From: Microbacterium sp. Root61
GTDB lineage: Bacteria; Actinomycetota; Actinomycetes; Actinomycetales; Microbacteriaceae
Length of the DNA stretch: 64,000 bases
NCBI RefSeq assembly: GCF_001427525.1
Contig: NZ_LMGU01000001.1
Span: forward strand, 434,001-498,000
Direction: 5' to 3'
Shown here: positions 45,468-55,696 of the stretch, piece by piece
Layout of the letters: every line of letters begins with the position of its first letter
Numbering within the stretch: position 1 is the first letter of the stretch
Notes under the pieces: generated by a model
Database searches by the model: none
What the model was told of the DNA's origin: nothing
Seen by the model: the letters and a program-made list of their open reading frames with translations, nothing else
Made by a program: the position numbers and the translations under genes

Positions 45468-48400
45468 ATGACCGCACGCTCCCGCTCCCATAGCCTGACC
45501 GAGCTCGCGCGCCGCGGCTTCAGCCGTCTGACCGAGGCCGACGAGCTGCTCACCGAGCTCGCCGGCCTGATCGGGATCGATCGCGCGCAGATGATCGCGG
45601 ATGCCGCGACCGCGGCCGATCCGGATGGCGCGCTCGGCGCGCTCGTCCGTGTCGCCCGGCGCGATCCCGTCCCGCTGCAGCAGATCTACGGCGACGAGAG
45701 CGGTCGACGTGCCCTGTGGGCCATCCTCGGCGCCTCTCACGGCTTCGGAGACTTCTACCTGCGGCATCCGTCCGAGGTCACCGAGCTGATCGGCGCCGGC
45801 AGCGAGCTTCCGTCGGCGGACGAGCTGCAGGCGTCGATGCTCGACGCCGTCGGCGCGCACGACGGGTTCGCGTCCGACGGGGGAGAGACGGCGTGGGTCG
45901 CGCTGCGCGTGCGTTACCGACGGCTGCTGGCCCGTATCGCCGCCTACGATCTCCTCAGCCCCGTGCCGGTCGATGCCATGCCGGCGGTGGCCAGTCGGCT
46001 GGCGGATGCCGCCGGCGCCGCGCTCGAGGCATCCCTCTGCGTCGCCCGAACCCGGATCTCCGGCGGGGCAGCCGGTGTGGGACTGTTCCCGCGCGAGCAG
46101 GTCGCGGCGACGCGACTCGCGATCATCGGCATGGGCAAGACCGGTGCCCGCGAACTGAACTACGTCAGCGACGTCGACGTCATCTTCGTGGGCGGAGTGA
46201 CGGATGCCGCAGCCGAGGAGCTCGCCGACAGCCGAGCGATCGACATCGCCACTCGGCTCGCCGTGCAGACGATGCGCGGCATCTCCGGGGTGGAGATCGA
46301 GCCGCCGCTGTGGGAGGTGGATGCGAACCTGCGCCCGGAGGGCAAGCAGGGCGCACTGGTGCGCACCCTCGACTCGCATCTGTCGTACTACGACCGGTGG
46401 GCGAAGGGCTGGGAGTTCCAGGCTCTGCTGAAGGCGCGCCCGATCGCCGGTGACGCGGAGCTGGGCGACGAGTACGTGCGGGCCGTGCAGCCGAAGGTCT
46501 GGACGAGCGCGGCGCGCGAGAACTTCGTCGACAACGTGCAGCGCATGCGCGAGCGCGTCACCGAGCACATCCCTGCCGTGGACGTGCCGTACCAGCTCAA
46601 GCTCGGTCCGGGCGGCATCCGCGACATCGAGTTCACCGTCCAGTTGCTGCAGCTCGTGCATGGCCTGTCGGACGACCTCATCCGCCAGCGCGGCACCCTG
46701 GAGGCCCTGGACGCCCTCGTGGCGGAGGGCTACATCGGACGGACGGATGCTTCGGCCTTCGCCCGCGACTACCGCGTGCTGCGCCTGCTCGAGCATCGCC
46801 TGCAGCTGCGCGGCCTGTCGCGGACGCACCTCATGCCGGCCAGGCCGGAGGATCAGCGCGTCCTGGCGCGCTCGTCCGGTCTCGCGGACACCGCCGAGGG
46901 GATCTGGGCGCTGTGGGAGTCGGTCAAGCGCGAGGTGCGCGACATCCACGTGCGGCTGTTCTACCGCCCGCTCCTCTCGGCGGTGGCCGCCCTCTCGACC
47001 GAGGAGCGCGCGCTCTCGACCGAGCAGGCGCACGACCGTCTCGCCGCGATCGGCTTCGCGGACCCGGCGGGCGCGCTGCGGCATATCGCCGCACTCACCA
47101 CGGGACTCAGCCGCAAGGCCACGATCCAGCGTCACCTCATGCCCGTCATGATCCGCTGGTTCGCCGACGGCGCCGACCCCGACTACGGCCTGATCGCGTT
47201 CCGCCGCATCAGCGAGCGACTGGGGGACACCCCCTGGTTCCTGCGGATGCTGCGCGATTCGTCCGCGGCGGCGGAGAGCCTCACGAAGGTGCTCTCGGGC
47301 TCGCGCTATGTCGGCGAGCTGATGGAGTGGATCCCGGAGTCGGTCGCCTGGCTCGATGCCCCGGAGCTGCTGAAGCCGCGCACCGGCGTCGCGCTGCAGT
47401 CCGAAGCGCGCGCCATCCAGACCCGTCACGTCACCACCGACGTCGCGATGGCCTCTGTCCGGGCTCTGCGGCGCCGTGAGCTGCTGCGGACGGCGATGGC
47501 GGCCACACTGGGCGACCTCACGATCGAGGGCGTTGCAGAGGCGCTCACGACCATCACGGATGTCACGATCCAGGCCACGCTACGCGCCGTGCGGCGGGAG
47601 GTCGTTCCGCCGGAGGACGACGCACTCGATTTCTCCGTCATCGCGATGGGACGCTTCGGCGGCCGCGAGCTGGGTTTCGGCTCGGACGCCGACGTCATGT
47701 ACGTGTACCAGGCGAACGGCGTCGAACCGCAGCGGGCGCACGAACTGGCGCTGCAGCTGGTGGCCGCGCTGCGGCGGCGGTCCGAGGATCATCGGCTGCC
47801 GCTGGACCTCGATGCCGACCTGCGTCCGGAAGGGCGCAACGGCCCGCTGGCACGGTCGCTGGAGGCGTACGCCGAGTACTACCGCCGCTGGTCGCTCACG
47901 TGGGAAGCCCAGGCGCTGCTGCGGGCCAGGGGAGTGGCGGGGAGCGTGAAGCTGCTCGGCAAGTTCATGGAGCTCGCAGACGAGGTGCGGTATCCGGCAT
48001 CCGTCGAACCGCAGAGCATCCGCGAGATCAAGCGCATCAAGGCCCGTGTGGAGAACGAGCGCCTGCCGCAGGGGGTGGACCCGGCGCGGCACCTCAAGCT
48101 CGGCCCCGGGTCGCTGAGCGACGTCGAGTGGCTCGTGCAGGTGCTGCAGCTGCAGCACGCGCATCGACTCCACGGCTTGCGCACGACCTCGACGCTCGGC
48201 GCGCTGAAGGTCGCCGAGGAGGCCGGGCTGGTTCCGGAGAGCGCTGCATCCCGGCTGTCGGCCGCGTGGCTGCTGGCGAGCCGCCTGCGCTCCGCGAACA
48301 CGCTGCTGTCCGGCCAGACCAGTGACGTGCTCCCGGTCGACCGCAAACGTCTGGACGGGATCGGCCGCCTGCTCGAGTACCCGCCCCGCTCGGCCACCCA

Positions 48401-48470
48401 GGTCGAGGAGGACTACCTCGGCACGACCCGTCGTGCCCGTCGCGTGTTCGAGAAGCTCTTCTACGGCTGA
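45468..48470 (+). CDS. glnE: Glutamine synthetase adenylyltransferase/removase
   Basis: 1000 residues with two nucleotidyltransferase halves. Each has the GxG...DxD signature (ELNYVSDVDVIFVGG in the first; ELGFGSDADVMYVY in the second) and a helical segment that binds PII-type regulators. GlnE attaches AMP to a Tyr of GlnA1 when nitrogen is plentiful and removes it when scarce. The likely target is the glnA1 gene at 55795-57219. Full length matches actinobacterial GlnE. Confidence 0.95.
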   Translation: MTARSRSHSLTELARRGFSRLTEADELLTELAGLIGIDRAQMIADAATAADPDGALGALVRVARRDPVPLQQIYGDESGRRALWAILGASHGFGDFYLRHPSEVTELIGAGSELPSADELQASMLDAVGAHDGFASDGGETAWVALRVRYRRLLARIAAYDLLSPVPVDAMPAVASRLADAAGAALEASLCVARTRISGGAAGVGLFPREQVAATRLAIIGMGKTGARELNYVSDVDVIFVGGVTDAAAEELADSRAIDIATRLAVQTMRGISGVEIEPPLWEVDANLRPEGKQGALVRTLDSHLSYYDRWAKGWEFQALLKARPIAGDAELGDEYVRAVQPKVWTSAARENFVDNVQRMRERVTEHIPAVDVPYQLKLGPGGIRDIEFTVQLLQLVHGLSDDLIRQRGTLEALDALVAEGYIGRTDASAFARDYRVLRLLEHRLQLRGLSRTHLMPARPEDQRVLARSSGLADTAEGIWALWESVKREVRDIHVRLFYRPLLSAVAALSTEERALSTEQAHDRLAAIGFADPAGALRHIAALTTGLSRKATIQRHLMPVMIRWFADGADPDYGLIAFRRISERLGDTPWFLRMLRDSSAAAESLTKVLSGSRYVGELMEWIPESVAWLDAPELLKPRTGVALQSEARAIQTRHVTTDVAMASVRALRRRELLRTAMAATLGDLTIEGVAEALTTITDVTIQATLRAVRREVVPPEDDALDFSVIAMGRFGGRELGFGSDADVMYVYQANGVEPQRAHELALQLVAALRRRSEDHRLPLDLDADLRPEGRNGPLARSLEAYAEYYRRWSLTWEAQALLRARGVAGSVKLLGKFMELADEVRYPASVEPQSIREIKRIKARVENERLPQGVDPARHLKLGPGSLSDVEWLVQVLQLQHAHRLHGLRTTSTLGALKVAEEAGLVPESAASRLSAAWLLASRLRSANTLLSGQTSDVLPVDRKRLDGIGRLLEYPPRSATQVEEDYLGTTRRARRVFEKLFYG

Positions 48471-48523
48471 GATCTCCGACGGCGGCGGCAGGCACGACCC
48501 GCGGAGGTGGAGACCGGCGCGCC

Positions 48524-49999
48524 CTACCTCGTGTCCGCGGTGCGGATCGCGTCGCGTCGGGTGGTGACGCCGAGCTTCCTGTAGACGGCGCGGATGTGCG
48601 TTTTCACGGTGGGGTAGGCGATGCCCAGGTGCGCGGATATCTCTTCCGCGGTCATCGTGGTGCGCAGACAGGCCAGCACCTCCTTCTCCCTCCGGGTGAG
48701 GATCCCGGTCAGCCGACGTGTGTGCCGGCCGCGCCGTTCGAAGATGGTGTTGAGGAACTGGTGGTGTCGCGAACCCTGCCGGGCATGGGCGTCGAGAAGA
48801 TCGCCGACCACCGTGTCGTCGGCCAGGAAGGGCGCAACGATCTGCTCGGCGGCTGCGGCTTCGAGCGCGCGGTCGAGCTGCTCGTGCGCGTGATGTCCAT
48901 GGCCGGAGGCAGAGCGGAGGGCCGCCGAGGTGACGAGGGTGCTGACCAGGGCGTAGCGAGGCATCGCCGCCGAGGAAGCGAGTCGCAGTGCCTGAGCAGC
49001 GAGGACCGGCTCGTCCATGCGGCGGTAGAGCTCGGCGAGAAGCGCGTGCGCCACGGGTGCGCCCGCGCGGGTGAGCGCCGGAGCAGCCACGTCGAGGGCC
49101 CGCTCGTCCTGTCCTTCCGCGTGAGCGAGCCATGCGGATGTGACCCGCCGCAACGTGTCCCACGGGATGCCGTGCTTATCGGTCTTGCTCACCCCCTGGA
49201 GTAGTTCCCCCGCAGCGTAGTAGCGATCCTCGCGCCCCTCAGCGATGAGACTCATCACGAGGTACAGGCGGGCTAGGGCCTCGAAGTTCGTTCCGGGGCT
49301 GCCCTCGACGATGACCGGCTCGAGCTCTGAGATCGCGTGTCCGAAATCGCCTCGCCAGTAGGCGATGCTGCCCCGATTGCTCTGTGGCAGGCCGCCTTCG
49401 AAACGGTCCCAGTCGGAAGCAGACGGTGCCGAGGGCAGGGTGTCGAGGACCTGTTCGGCCTCGGTGAACATGCCCGCCTGGGTGAGGGCGAACCCCAGGT
49501 TGGACTGTGCGAGGCGAAATGTCTCGGCGCGGTCCTGCAGGCGTGCTTCCGCGGATGCGGAGCGGAGCAGGGCGATCGCGCCGGCAAGGTCGCGGCGAAG
49601 ACGGACCTCTGCCCACCCGAGCAGGAACAGCGCGGACGGGTAATCGTCATCCGGGCCGCACTGAGTGAGGGCGTGCCGGGCGCGGTCGGCGATCGCCGTC
49701 TTGGTCGGGGTGTCGGCCGCGAGGAGCAGTTCGGTGAAGCACGCGACGAAATCGTCGGAGGCGACGCGCAGCCCTTGACCGCGAAGGAACGCAGCCCCAT
49801 TGGCGTCGCCGGCGAGGTCGCGACAGCACGCCCGGATCAGCAGGATGTGGGGGTCGTGCGGATCGGGATAGGCGAGACAGAGCTGTTCGAGTTCGCTGGT
49901 GTGCGATTCCAGAATGAGGCGAAGCCAGTTCCTCCGCAGAACGATCCGACCATGCGCGGGCTCGCTGGTGGCGAGTTCCTGGCGCACAGCTTCGATCAC
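48524..49999 (-). CDS. LuxR-type regulator with TPR-like N-terminus
   Basis: 491 residues. The last 60 or so are a GerE/LuxR HTH (LTRREKEVLACLRTTMTAEE, then AYPTVKTHIRAVYRKLG). The rest is helical repeats resembling TPR units, without a visible ATPase (no Walker A), so it is not a full MalT type. It is divergent from the DUF1254–phosphatase–membrane–arylsulfatase operon and is its probable regulator. A 19-bp palindrome lies in between. Confidence 0.82.
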   Translation of the reverse strand: MIEAVRQELATSEPAHGRIVLRRNWLRLILESHTSELEQLCLAYPDPHDPHILLIRACCRDLAGDANGAAFLRGQGLRVASDDFVACFTELLLAADTPTKTAIADRARHALTQCGPDDDYPSALFLLGWAEVRLRRDLAGAIALLRSASAEARLQDRAETFRLAQSNLGFALTQAGMFTEAEQVLDTLPSAPSASDWDRFEGGLPQSNRGSIAYWRGDFGHAISELEPVIVEGSPGTNFEALARLYLVMSLIAEGREDRYYAAGELLQGVSKTDKHGIPWDTLRRVTSAWLAHAEGQDERALDVAAPALTRAGAPVAHALLAELYRRMDEPVLAAQALRLASSAAMPRYALVSTLVTSAALRSASGHGHHAHEQLDRALEAAAAEQIVAPFLADDTVVGDLLDAHARQGSRHHQFLNTIFERRGRHTRRLTGILTRREKEVLACLRTTMTAEEISAHLGIAYPTVKTHIRAVYRKLGVTTRRDAIRTADTR

Positions 50000-50052
50000 T
50001 GCTCCACGATAGCGGGACCCGACTCGGCGGGGACCGACGCCTACCTCTCGGT

Positions 50053-50071
50053 CTCATCCTTCAAGGATGAG
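50053..50071. promoter_or_regulatory. Palindrome in the regulator/operon gap
   Basis: CTCATCCTT-c-AAGGATGAG is a perfect 9-bp inverted repeat with a single central base, 54 nt from the regulator start and 104 nt before the operon's first gene. It is a candidate operator for the LuxR-type protein. Confidence 0.45.
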
Positions 50072-50175
50072 TCCGGATCCTCTGCCCGCCGTTCTTGGTG
50101 AGACTTGCAGGCGAGAGCGCTGTCCGCTTGACCGCTCCGGCAACGCGCTTCCCACCCACGATCGCGAGGAACCTC

Positions 50176-51117
50176 ATGTCTGGCACGAAAGTCAGTGTTC
50201 TCAACTTTGCTCGCGCCGAATCAGATCTCATGTTCTCCCGACTGGCCCAGGGTGTCGGTCTCGGCCGATGGAATCACACCCGCGGACTGGCTCCGCTGGA
50301 TGACCAGCCCATCATCCGCCAGAACCGCGACACGCTGTACAGCAGCGCGATCATCGACGTCCGCGAGGGCGTCGTGGTCACGCTGCCCGACACGGCCGGG
50401 CGGTACATCTCGGCGCTGATCGTCAACCAGAATCACTACGCCCCTCTCATCCTCCGCGAAGCCGGAGAACACATCCTCACTGTTGAAACGGTCGGCAGCG
50501 AGTACGCCGCGATTCTGGTGCGCATACTCGTCGACCCCAACAGCCCCGACGACGTCGCCGAGGTGAACCGGTTGCAGGACCGCCTGATCCTCGAGGGCGG
50601 GGGAACCGGGCCGTTCCCGCTGATCGAGTACGACGGTCCCTCCCAGACGGAGACCCGTGGCGCACTCCTCGTACTGGGGCGCGGTGTCTCCACCTACGAT
50701 CACGCCTTCGGCACCTGCGCCGAGGTCGACGCCGTCATGCATCTGCTGGGCACCGCCGGCGGATGGGGTGGACTTCCCGAGTATGAGGCCACCTACATCA
50801 GCATCGATGAGGGCCTCCCTGTCGCTGACTATCGACTCCGCTTGGACGATGTCCCGGTGGACGCCTTCTGGTCGGTGTCGGTGTACAACGCGGCGGGCTA
50901 CTTCGAGCCGAATGCGCTCGGTGTGAACAGCATCAACAGCCTCACCTGCACTCCGGAACCGGACGGCAGCGTCGTCGTGCGCTTCGGCGAACACGTCGGC
51001 GGCATCCCGAACGCTTTGCCCATCATGCCGGGCTGGAACTACACGCTCCGCCTATATCGGCCTCGTCCGTCCGTGCTCGACGGCACCTGGGTCGCGCCGC
51101 GCCCCGAACAGATCTAG
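50176..51117 (+). CDS. DUF1254/DUF1214-family protein
   Basis: 313 residues, no signal peptide. The N-terminal part matches DUF1254 (LAPLDDQPIIRQNRDTLYSS, TLPDTAGRYISALIVNQN) and the C-terminal part matches DUF1214 (VDAFWSVSVYNAAGYFEPN). Members are widespread with no established reaction. GAGGAA precedes the ATG at 50176; the frame is open upstream but not family-like. It is first of four co-oriented genes and begins 176 nt after the regulator start. Confidence 0.82.
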   Translation: MSGTKVSVLNFARAESDLMFSRLAQGVGLGRWNHTRGLAPLDDQPIIRQNRDTLYSSAIIDVREGVVVTLPDTAGRYISALIVNQNHYAPLILREAGEHILTVETVGSEYAAILVRILVDPNSPDDVAEVNRLQDRLILEGGGTGPFPLIEYDGPSQTETRGALLVLGRGVSTYDHAFGTCAEVDAVMHLLGTAGGWGGLPEYEATYISIDEGLPVADYRLRLDDVPVDAFWSVSVYNAAGYFEPNALGVNSINSLTCTPEPDGSVVVRFGEHVGGIPNALPIMPGWNYTLRLYRPRPSVLDGTWVAPRPEQI

Positions 51118-51150
51118 GAACTCGACCGCTACCAACGGAGGAAGACCCCG

Positions 51151-51954
51151 ATGACAACTGCCCTGGATCGACGCGTCCCGCTGGACAGCGCCCCCAACCT
51201 CCGCGACCTCGGCGGCCTCGAGACGGCCGATGGCGTTGTGCGCCCCGGTGAGGTGTACCGATCGGCAACGCTCGCCCGACTCGGCGGTGCCGATCTCGGG
51301 ACGTTCGCGGACCTGCGTATCGCGACGGTTTATGACCTCCGCACGGCGGAGGAGCGCACCGCATCGCCCGATCACCTGCCCGCCGGCGTCCGCATCATGG
51401 GACTCGATGTGCTCGCCGACAGCGCGCAGGACGTGGCGGCGAGCGTCGGAGAACTGGTCACCGATCCCCGCGCACTCGCCGCGACGCTCGGCGAAGGGCG
51501 GGGCATCGCTCTCATGGTCGAGTCGTACCGGAGCATCGTGAGCCTCCCCTCGGCCCTCGCCGCCTACCGCGGCTTCTACCTCGACCTCGTCGACCCTCAG
51601 CGGGTCGGCAGTGCGCTCTTCCACTGCACGACAGGCAAGGACCGGACCGGATGGGCGGCGGCGTCCCTGCTTCTGCTGCTCGGCGTCGACGAGGCCGCTG
51701 TCCGAGACGACTATCTCCAGACCAACACCGATCTCCTCCCTGCACTCCTGCCGATCATCGACGCCGCCGCGGAGAAGGGGGTCGACACGAGTCTCCTCAT
51801 GCCCGTGCTCGGGGTGCGGGGCGAATACCTGGACGCTGCCCTCGAGGAGGTGCGGGTCCGCTACGGCGACATCCTCGGGTACGCCCGAGATGGCCTCGGG
51901 TTGGAGGCCGCGCAGCTCACGGCTCTGCGCCAGCGCTTCGTCGGCGCCGCGTGA
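51151..51954 (+). CDS. Protein tyrosine/serine phosphatase (MptpB-like)
   Basis: A 267-residue single-domain phosphatase. The CX5R active site is HCTTGKDRTG, with nucleophile Cys near residue 158, and the N-terminus carries NLRDLGG typical of the tyrosine phosphatase family 3. Such enzymes act on phosphotyrosine, phosphoserine or phosphoinositides; in mycobacteria a relative is secreted. No signal peptide is seen here. GGAGGAAG precedes the ATG. Its stop overlaps the next start by one base. Confidence 0.87.
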   Translation: MTTALDRRVPLDSAPNLRDLGGLETADGVVRPGEVYRSATLARLGGADLGTFADLRIATVYDLRTAEERTASPDHLPAGVRIMGLDVLADSAQDVAASVGELVTDPRALAATLGEGRGIALMVESYRSIVSLPSALAAYRGFYLDLVDPQRVGSALFHCTTGKDRTGWAAASLLLLLGVDEAAVRDDYLQTNTDLLPALLPIIDAAAEKGVDTSLLMPVLGVRGEYLDAALEEVRVRYGDILGYARDGLGLEAAQLTALRQRFVGAA

Positions 51955-53324
51955 TGCCGGAGAACCGGGAGACGGCATCGTCCCTGCGCGAGTCCGAATA
52001 CCTCGCCGATGTGATTCGCGAACTCGAGGCGGAGAACGCCAAGCTGCGGGCGCGAGCCGGGCGTCGGCGAGGGTTCTCGTGGCGTGCGTTCGCTTCCGCG
52101 CTCTGCATCGTGGTCGCCGCGATCCTGGTCCCTGTGTCGGTCGTCAGCGCGTGGGCGCGTGCTGAATTGACCGACGAATCGAGCTTCGTCGCGACCTTCG
52201 CGCCCCTGGCGACTGATCCCACCGTGCAGGCCGCCGTCACGGATGCCGTGGTGATGCTCATCGACGACGAGGTCGACATCGATGCCACCACCAACGCGCT
52301 GTTCGACGGAGTCGAAGAGCTCGGGCTGGGCGATCGCGCTGTCGCAGCCCTCGACCTGCTGCGCGCTCCCGCAGCAGCCGGAATCCATACCCTCCTGCGC
52401 ACCGGCGTCTCCACGTTCGTGTCGTCCGAGGCGTTCGCCGATGTATGGAGCGCGGCACTCCGCGAGAGCCACCGTGCGCTGATATCGGCGGTCACCCCCG
52501 CGACACCGACGAGCGCTCTGACGATCGACGGGAGCGGACACGTCAGCATCCGACTCGCCCCCATCATCGAGGCAGCCAAGGCGCACCTTCTGGAGAACGG
52601 CATCGAGCTCGCGGCGCAGATCCCGGTGGTCGATGCCACGTTCGTCATCGCACAGAGCGATGCGCTCGTCGCTGTAGGGACGGTCTACACCCTCGCGGTC
52701 ACTGCCGGCGTCGTCGTACCGTTGCTGTGCATCGGCCTCTTCGGCGCAGGCATCCTCTTCGCTCGCCGTCGAGTTCATGGGGTCATCGGCACTGGAGTCG
52801 GACTGGCCGTCTCCTCCAGCATCCTGCTCGTCGGCCTCACCGTCGGCGCGGCCGCCCTCGTCTCCTTGGCCGTACAGATGAACATCTCGGGGGATGCGGC
52901 GGCAGCGGTGTACGAGCAGGTCATCGGCCGGATACGACACACCACCACGGGTGTGCTGATCGTCGGGGCACTCATCGCGACCCTCGCGATCCTCTCCAAC
53001 AGCGGCACAGTCCGCGGGTGGATAGCAGCGTTGAACGAGCAGGTCCGGCAGCGCATCGGCCTGAACGGCATCGCGGATCAGCGCTGGCGCCATGTGCTTC
53101 GTGAGCAGCATGCGCTCATCACGCTGACGATCATCGTCCTGGCGGTGGCGACCGTGGTCATCTGGCCGATCGGACTGACCGGCATCCTGGTCACGCTCGC
53201 GACCGCCCTCATCGCCTGGTGGGCGTTGTCGGTGCTTGAGGGGCAGGAGGGCGCTTCGGCGCCGGCCCGCCCGCGCACCTTCGCACCGAGGGATGACGTG
53301 CCGGAACCCGCAGGTCTTCTCTGA
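51954..53324 (+). CDS. Multi-span membrane protein with large external loop, function unknown
   Basis: 456 residues. An N-terminal charged coiled segment (LADVIRELEAENAKLRARAG) is followed by a first membrane helix, a 200-residue polar region and then four or five hydrophobic helices from about residue 240. The large loop is probably outside the cell. A basic cytoplasmic tail ends the protein. No family is recognised. ATG at 51954 overlaps the phosphatase stop by one base, indicating coupling. Confidence 0.7.
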   Translation: MPENRETASSLRESEYLADVIRELEAENAKLRARAGRRRGFSWRAFASALCIVVAAILVPVSVVSAWARAELTDESSFVATFAPLATDPTVQAAVTDAVVMLIDDEVDIDATTNALFDGVEELGLGDRAVAALDLLRAPAAAGIHTLLRTGVSTFVSSEAFADVWSAALRESHRALISAVTPATPTSALTIDGSGHVSIRLAPIIEAAKAHLLENGIELAAQIPVVDATFVIAQSDALVAVGTVYTLAVTAGVVVPLLCIGLFGAGILFARRRVHGVIGTGVGLAVSSSILLVGLTVGAAALVSLAVQMNISGDAAAAVYEQVIGRIRHTTTGVLIVGALIATLAILSNSGTVRGWIAALNEQVRQRIGLNGIADQRWRHVLREQHALITLTIIVLAVATVVIWPIGLTGILVTLATALIAWWALSVLEGQEGASAPARPRTFAPRDDVPEPAGLL

Positions 53325-53392
53325 GCAACCCTGGCCTTGACAGTCGTGAAGGCGTCTCATCCATCGCAGTGTCTATCGAAGGTGAATCCGTT

Positions 53393-55696
53393 GTGAACCC
53401 GCAAGATGTCCTCCCCTTCCCGCCCACCCCATCCGCGAGCATCGCCGGTCGCACCATGCAGGAATCGGTGTACGGCCAGCGAGTCGCCCCTTCGCGGCTG
53501 CCTGAGGATGCACCCAACATCCTGATCGTTCTGATCGACGATGCCGGGCCGGGTCTGCCCGACACCTTCGGCGGGGAGGTGAGGACCGACACGCTGTCGC
53601 GCGTCATCGACGGCGGCATCGGCTTCAACAGGTTCCACACGACCGCCATGTGTTCGCCCACCCGAGCGTCGCTGCTGACGGGGCGCAATCATCATCGCAT
53701 CGGCAATGGTCAGATCGCCGAGCTCGCCAACGACTGGGACGGCTACGCGGGCGAGATCCCGCGGTCCAGTGCGCTCGCGCCCGAGGTGCTGAAGGACTAC
53801 GGGTACTCGACGTCGGCGTTCGGCAAGTGGCACAACACGCCCGCGATCGAGACCGGCGTGACCGGTCCGTTCCACAACTGGCCGACGAGCATCGGGTTCG
53901 AGTACTTCTATGGCTTCCTCGCAGGCGAAGCGTCGCAGTATGAGCCCAATCTGGTGCGCAACACCACCAGCGTGCTTCCGCCCAAGACAGCCGAGGAGGG
54001 CTATCACCTCAGCGAGGATCTGGCCGATGACGCGATCGGCTGGCTGCGCGATCACAAGGCGCTCGCACCCGAGAAGCCGTTCTTCATGTACTGGGCGCCC
54101 GGCGCTGTGCATGGCCCGCATCACATCATGAAGGAGTGGGCCGACAAGTACGCCGGGCGGTTCGACGGAGGCTGGGACGAGTATCGCGAGTTCGTGTTCC
54201 AGCGTGCGAAGCAGAAGGGGTGGATCCCCGGCGACGCAGAGCTGACCGAGCGTGATGCGCGGATGGCGGCGTGGGATGACATTCCCGAGGACGAGCGCGC
54301 ATTCCAGGCGCGACTGATGGAGGTCGCGGCAGGCTTCGCCGAGCACGCCGACGTGCAGGCCGGTCGCGTTGTCGACGAGATCGAGCGTCTCGGCTATGGC
54401 GAGAACACGCTCATCGTGTACATCTGGGGCGACAACGGATCGTCGGGTGAGGGTCAGAACGGCACGATCAGCGAACTGCTTGCCCAGAACGGCATCCCCT
54501 CGACCGTCCAGATGCACATTCAGGCGATGAATGAGATGGGCGGCCTGGATGTCCTGGGCACGGCGAAGGCCGACAACATCTACCACGCCGGATGGGCCTG
54601 GGCGGGGAGCACTCCGTACAAGGGGATGAAGCTGCTCGCCTCCCACCTGGGCGGCACACGCAACCCCATGGCGGTGCGCTGGCCGGCGAAGATCACGCCG
54701 GATCCCACGCCCCGCTCGCAATTCCTGCACTGCACCGACATCGTGCCCACCATCTACGACCTCCTCGGGGTCGTGCCCCCGCGCCAGGTCAACGGCATCC
54801 ACCAAGACCCGCTCGATGGCTCCAGCTTCGCTGCAGCACTGACTGACGCCGACGCGCCGGAGACGCATCTCACGCAGTACTTCGAGATCCTCGGCAGCCG
54901 GGCCATCTACCACGACGGCTGGATGGCATCGGCCTTCGGTCCGCGGGCGCCGTGGGTTCCCGGTTTGCCGGACGGGATCGCCGAGTGGACACCTGATCAC
55001 GACACCTGGGAGCTGTACCACCTCGCGGAGGATTGGACGCAGGCTCGCGACCTCGCCGAGGCCCATCCCGAAAAGCTCGCTCAGCTCAGGGAGATGTTCG
55101 CGATCGAGGCGGCGAAGAACAGCGTCTACCCGATCGGTGGAGGCCTCTGGGTGCCGATCTACCACCCGGAGTTCCGCATCTCGACGCCGTACCGCAGCTG
55201 GAGCTTCACGGGCAGCCTGCGCCGGATGCCCGAGTTCATCGCGCCGGCGCTGGGGAATCGGGCGAACACCGTGACGATCGATGCTGTGGTCCCTGAGCGC
55301 GCGGGCGGCGTGCTGTACGCGCTGGGTGGAGCGGGTGGAGGCCTCACCTGTTACATGGATGACGGATACCTCTGCTACGAGTACAACATGTTCATCATCC
55401 AGCGCACCAAGATCCGTAGCGGACAGCGCCTGGCGGCCGGCAGGGTCACGATCGTCGTGGAGACCAGCTACATCGAACCCAGACCCGGCGGCCCGTTGAG
55501 CATCGTCATCTCGGTCGACGGTGAGCAGGTGGCGGCCGGGACCGTGCCGATCAGCGTGCCTCTGCTGTTCACCGCGAACGACTGCCTCGACGTCGGCGTC
55601 TGCCTCGGTGGATCGGTTTCGCTCGACTACTTCGACCGCGCTCCATTCCCGTTCACCGGAGAGATCAACACCGTGGAAGTCATGTACACGAACTGA
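53393..55696 (+). CDS. Arylsulfatase, type I (formylglycine) family
   Basis: A 767-residue sulfatase that would remove sulfate esters. The modification motif CSPTRASLLTGR is near residue 87, so the Cys must be converted to formylglycine; no converting-enzyme gene is in the window. Metal-site residues are visible (LIDDAGPG, FGKWHN, YIWGDNGSSG). The C-terminal 200 residues or so form a beta-rich domain. No signal peptide is visible, so a cytoplasmic location is possible. GTG at 53393 is preceded by GAAGG; GTG at 53369 gives an 8-residue longer form. Confidence 0.9.
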   Translation: MNPQDVLPFPPTPSASIAGRTMQESVYGQRVAPSRLPEDAPNILIVLIDDAGPGLPDTFGGEVRTDTLSRVIDGGIGFNRFHTTAMCSPTRASLLTGRNHHRIGNGQIAELANDWDGYAGEIPRSSALAPEVLKDYGYSTSAFGKWHNTPAIETGVTGPFHNWPTSIGFEYFYGFLAGEASQYEPNLVRNTTSVLPPKTAEEGYHLSEDLADDAIGWLRDHKALAPEKPFFMYWAPGAVHGPHHIMKEWADKYAGRFDGGWDEYREFVFQRAKQKGWIPGDAELTERDARMAAWDDIPEDERAFQARLMEVAAGFAEHADVQAGRVVDEIERLGYGENTLIVYIWGDNGSSGEGQNGTISELLAQNGIPSTVQMHIQAMNEMGGLDVLGTAKADNIYHAGWAWAGSTPYKGMKLLASHLGGTRNPMAVRWPAKITPDPTPRSQFLHCTDIVPTIYDLLGVVPPRQVNGIHQDPLDGSSFAAALTDADAPETHLTQYFEILGSRAIYHDGWMASAFGPRAPWVPGLPDGIAEWTPDHDTWELYHLAEDWTQARDLAEAHPEKLAQLREMFAIEAAKNSVYPIGGGLWVPIYHPEFRISTPYRSWSFTGSLRRMPEFIAPALGNRANTVTIDAVVPERAGGVLYALGGAGGGLTCYMDDGYLCYEYNMFIIQRTKIRSGQRLAAGRVTIVVETSYIEPRPGGPLSIVISVDGEQVAAGTVPISVPLLFTANDCLDVGVCLGGSVSLDYFDRAPFPFTGEINTVEVMYTN

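Noticed and set aside
44904..47429. Long minus-strand frame opposite glnA2 and glnE
   Set aside because: Shadow of two certain genes; composition is typical of GC-driven antisense frames.
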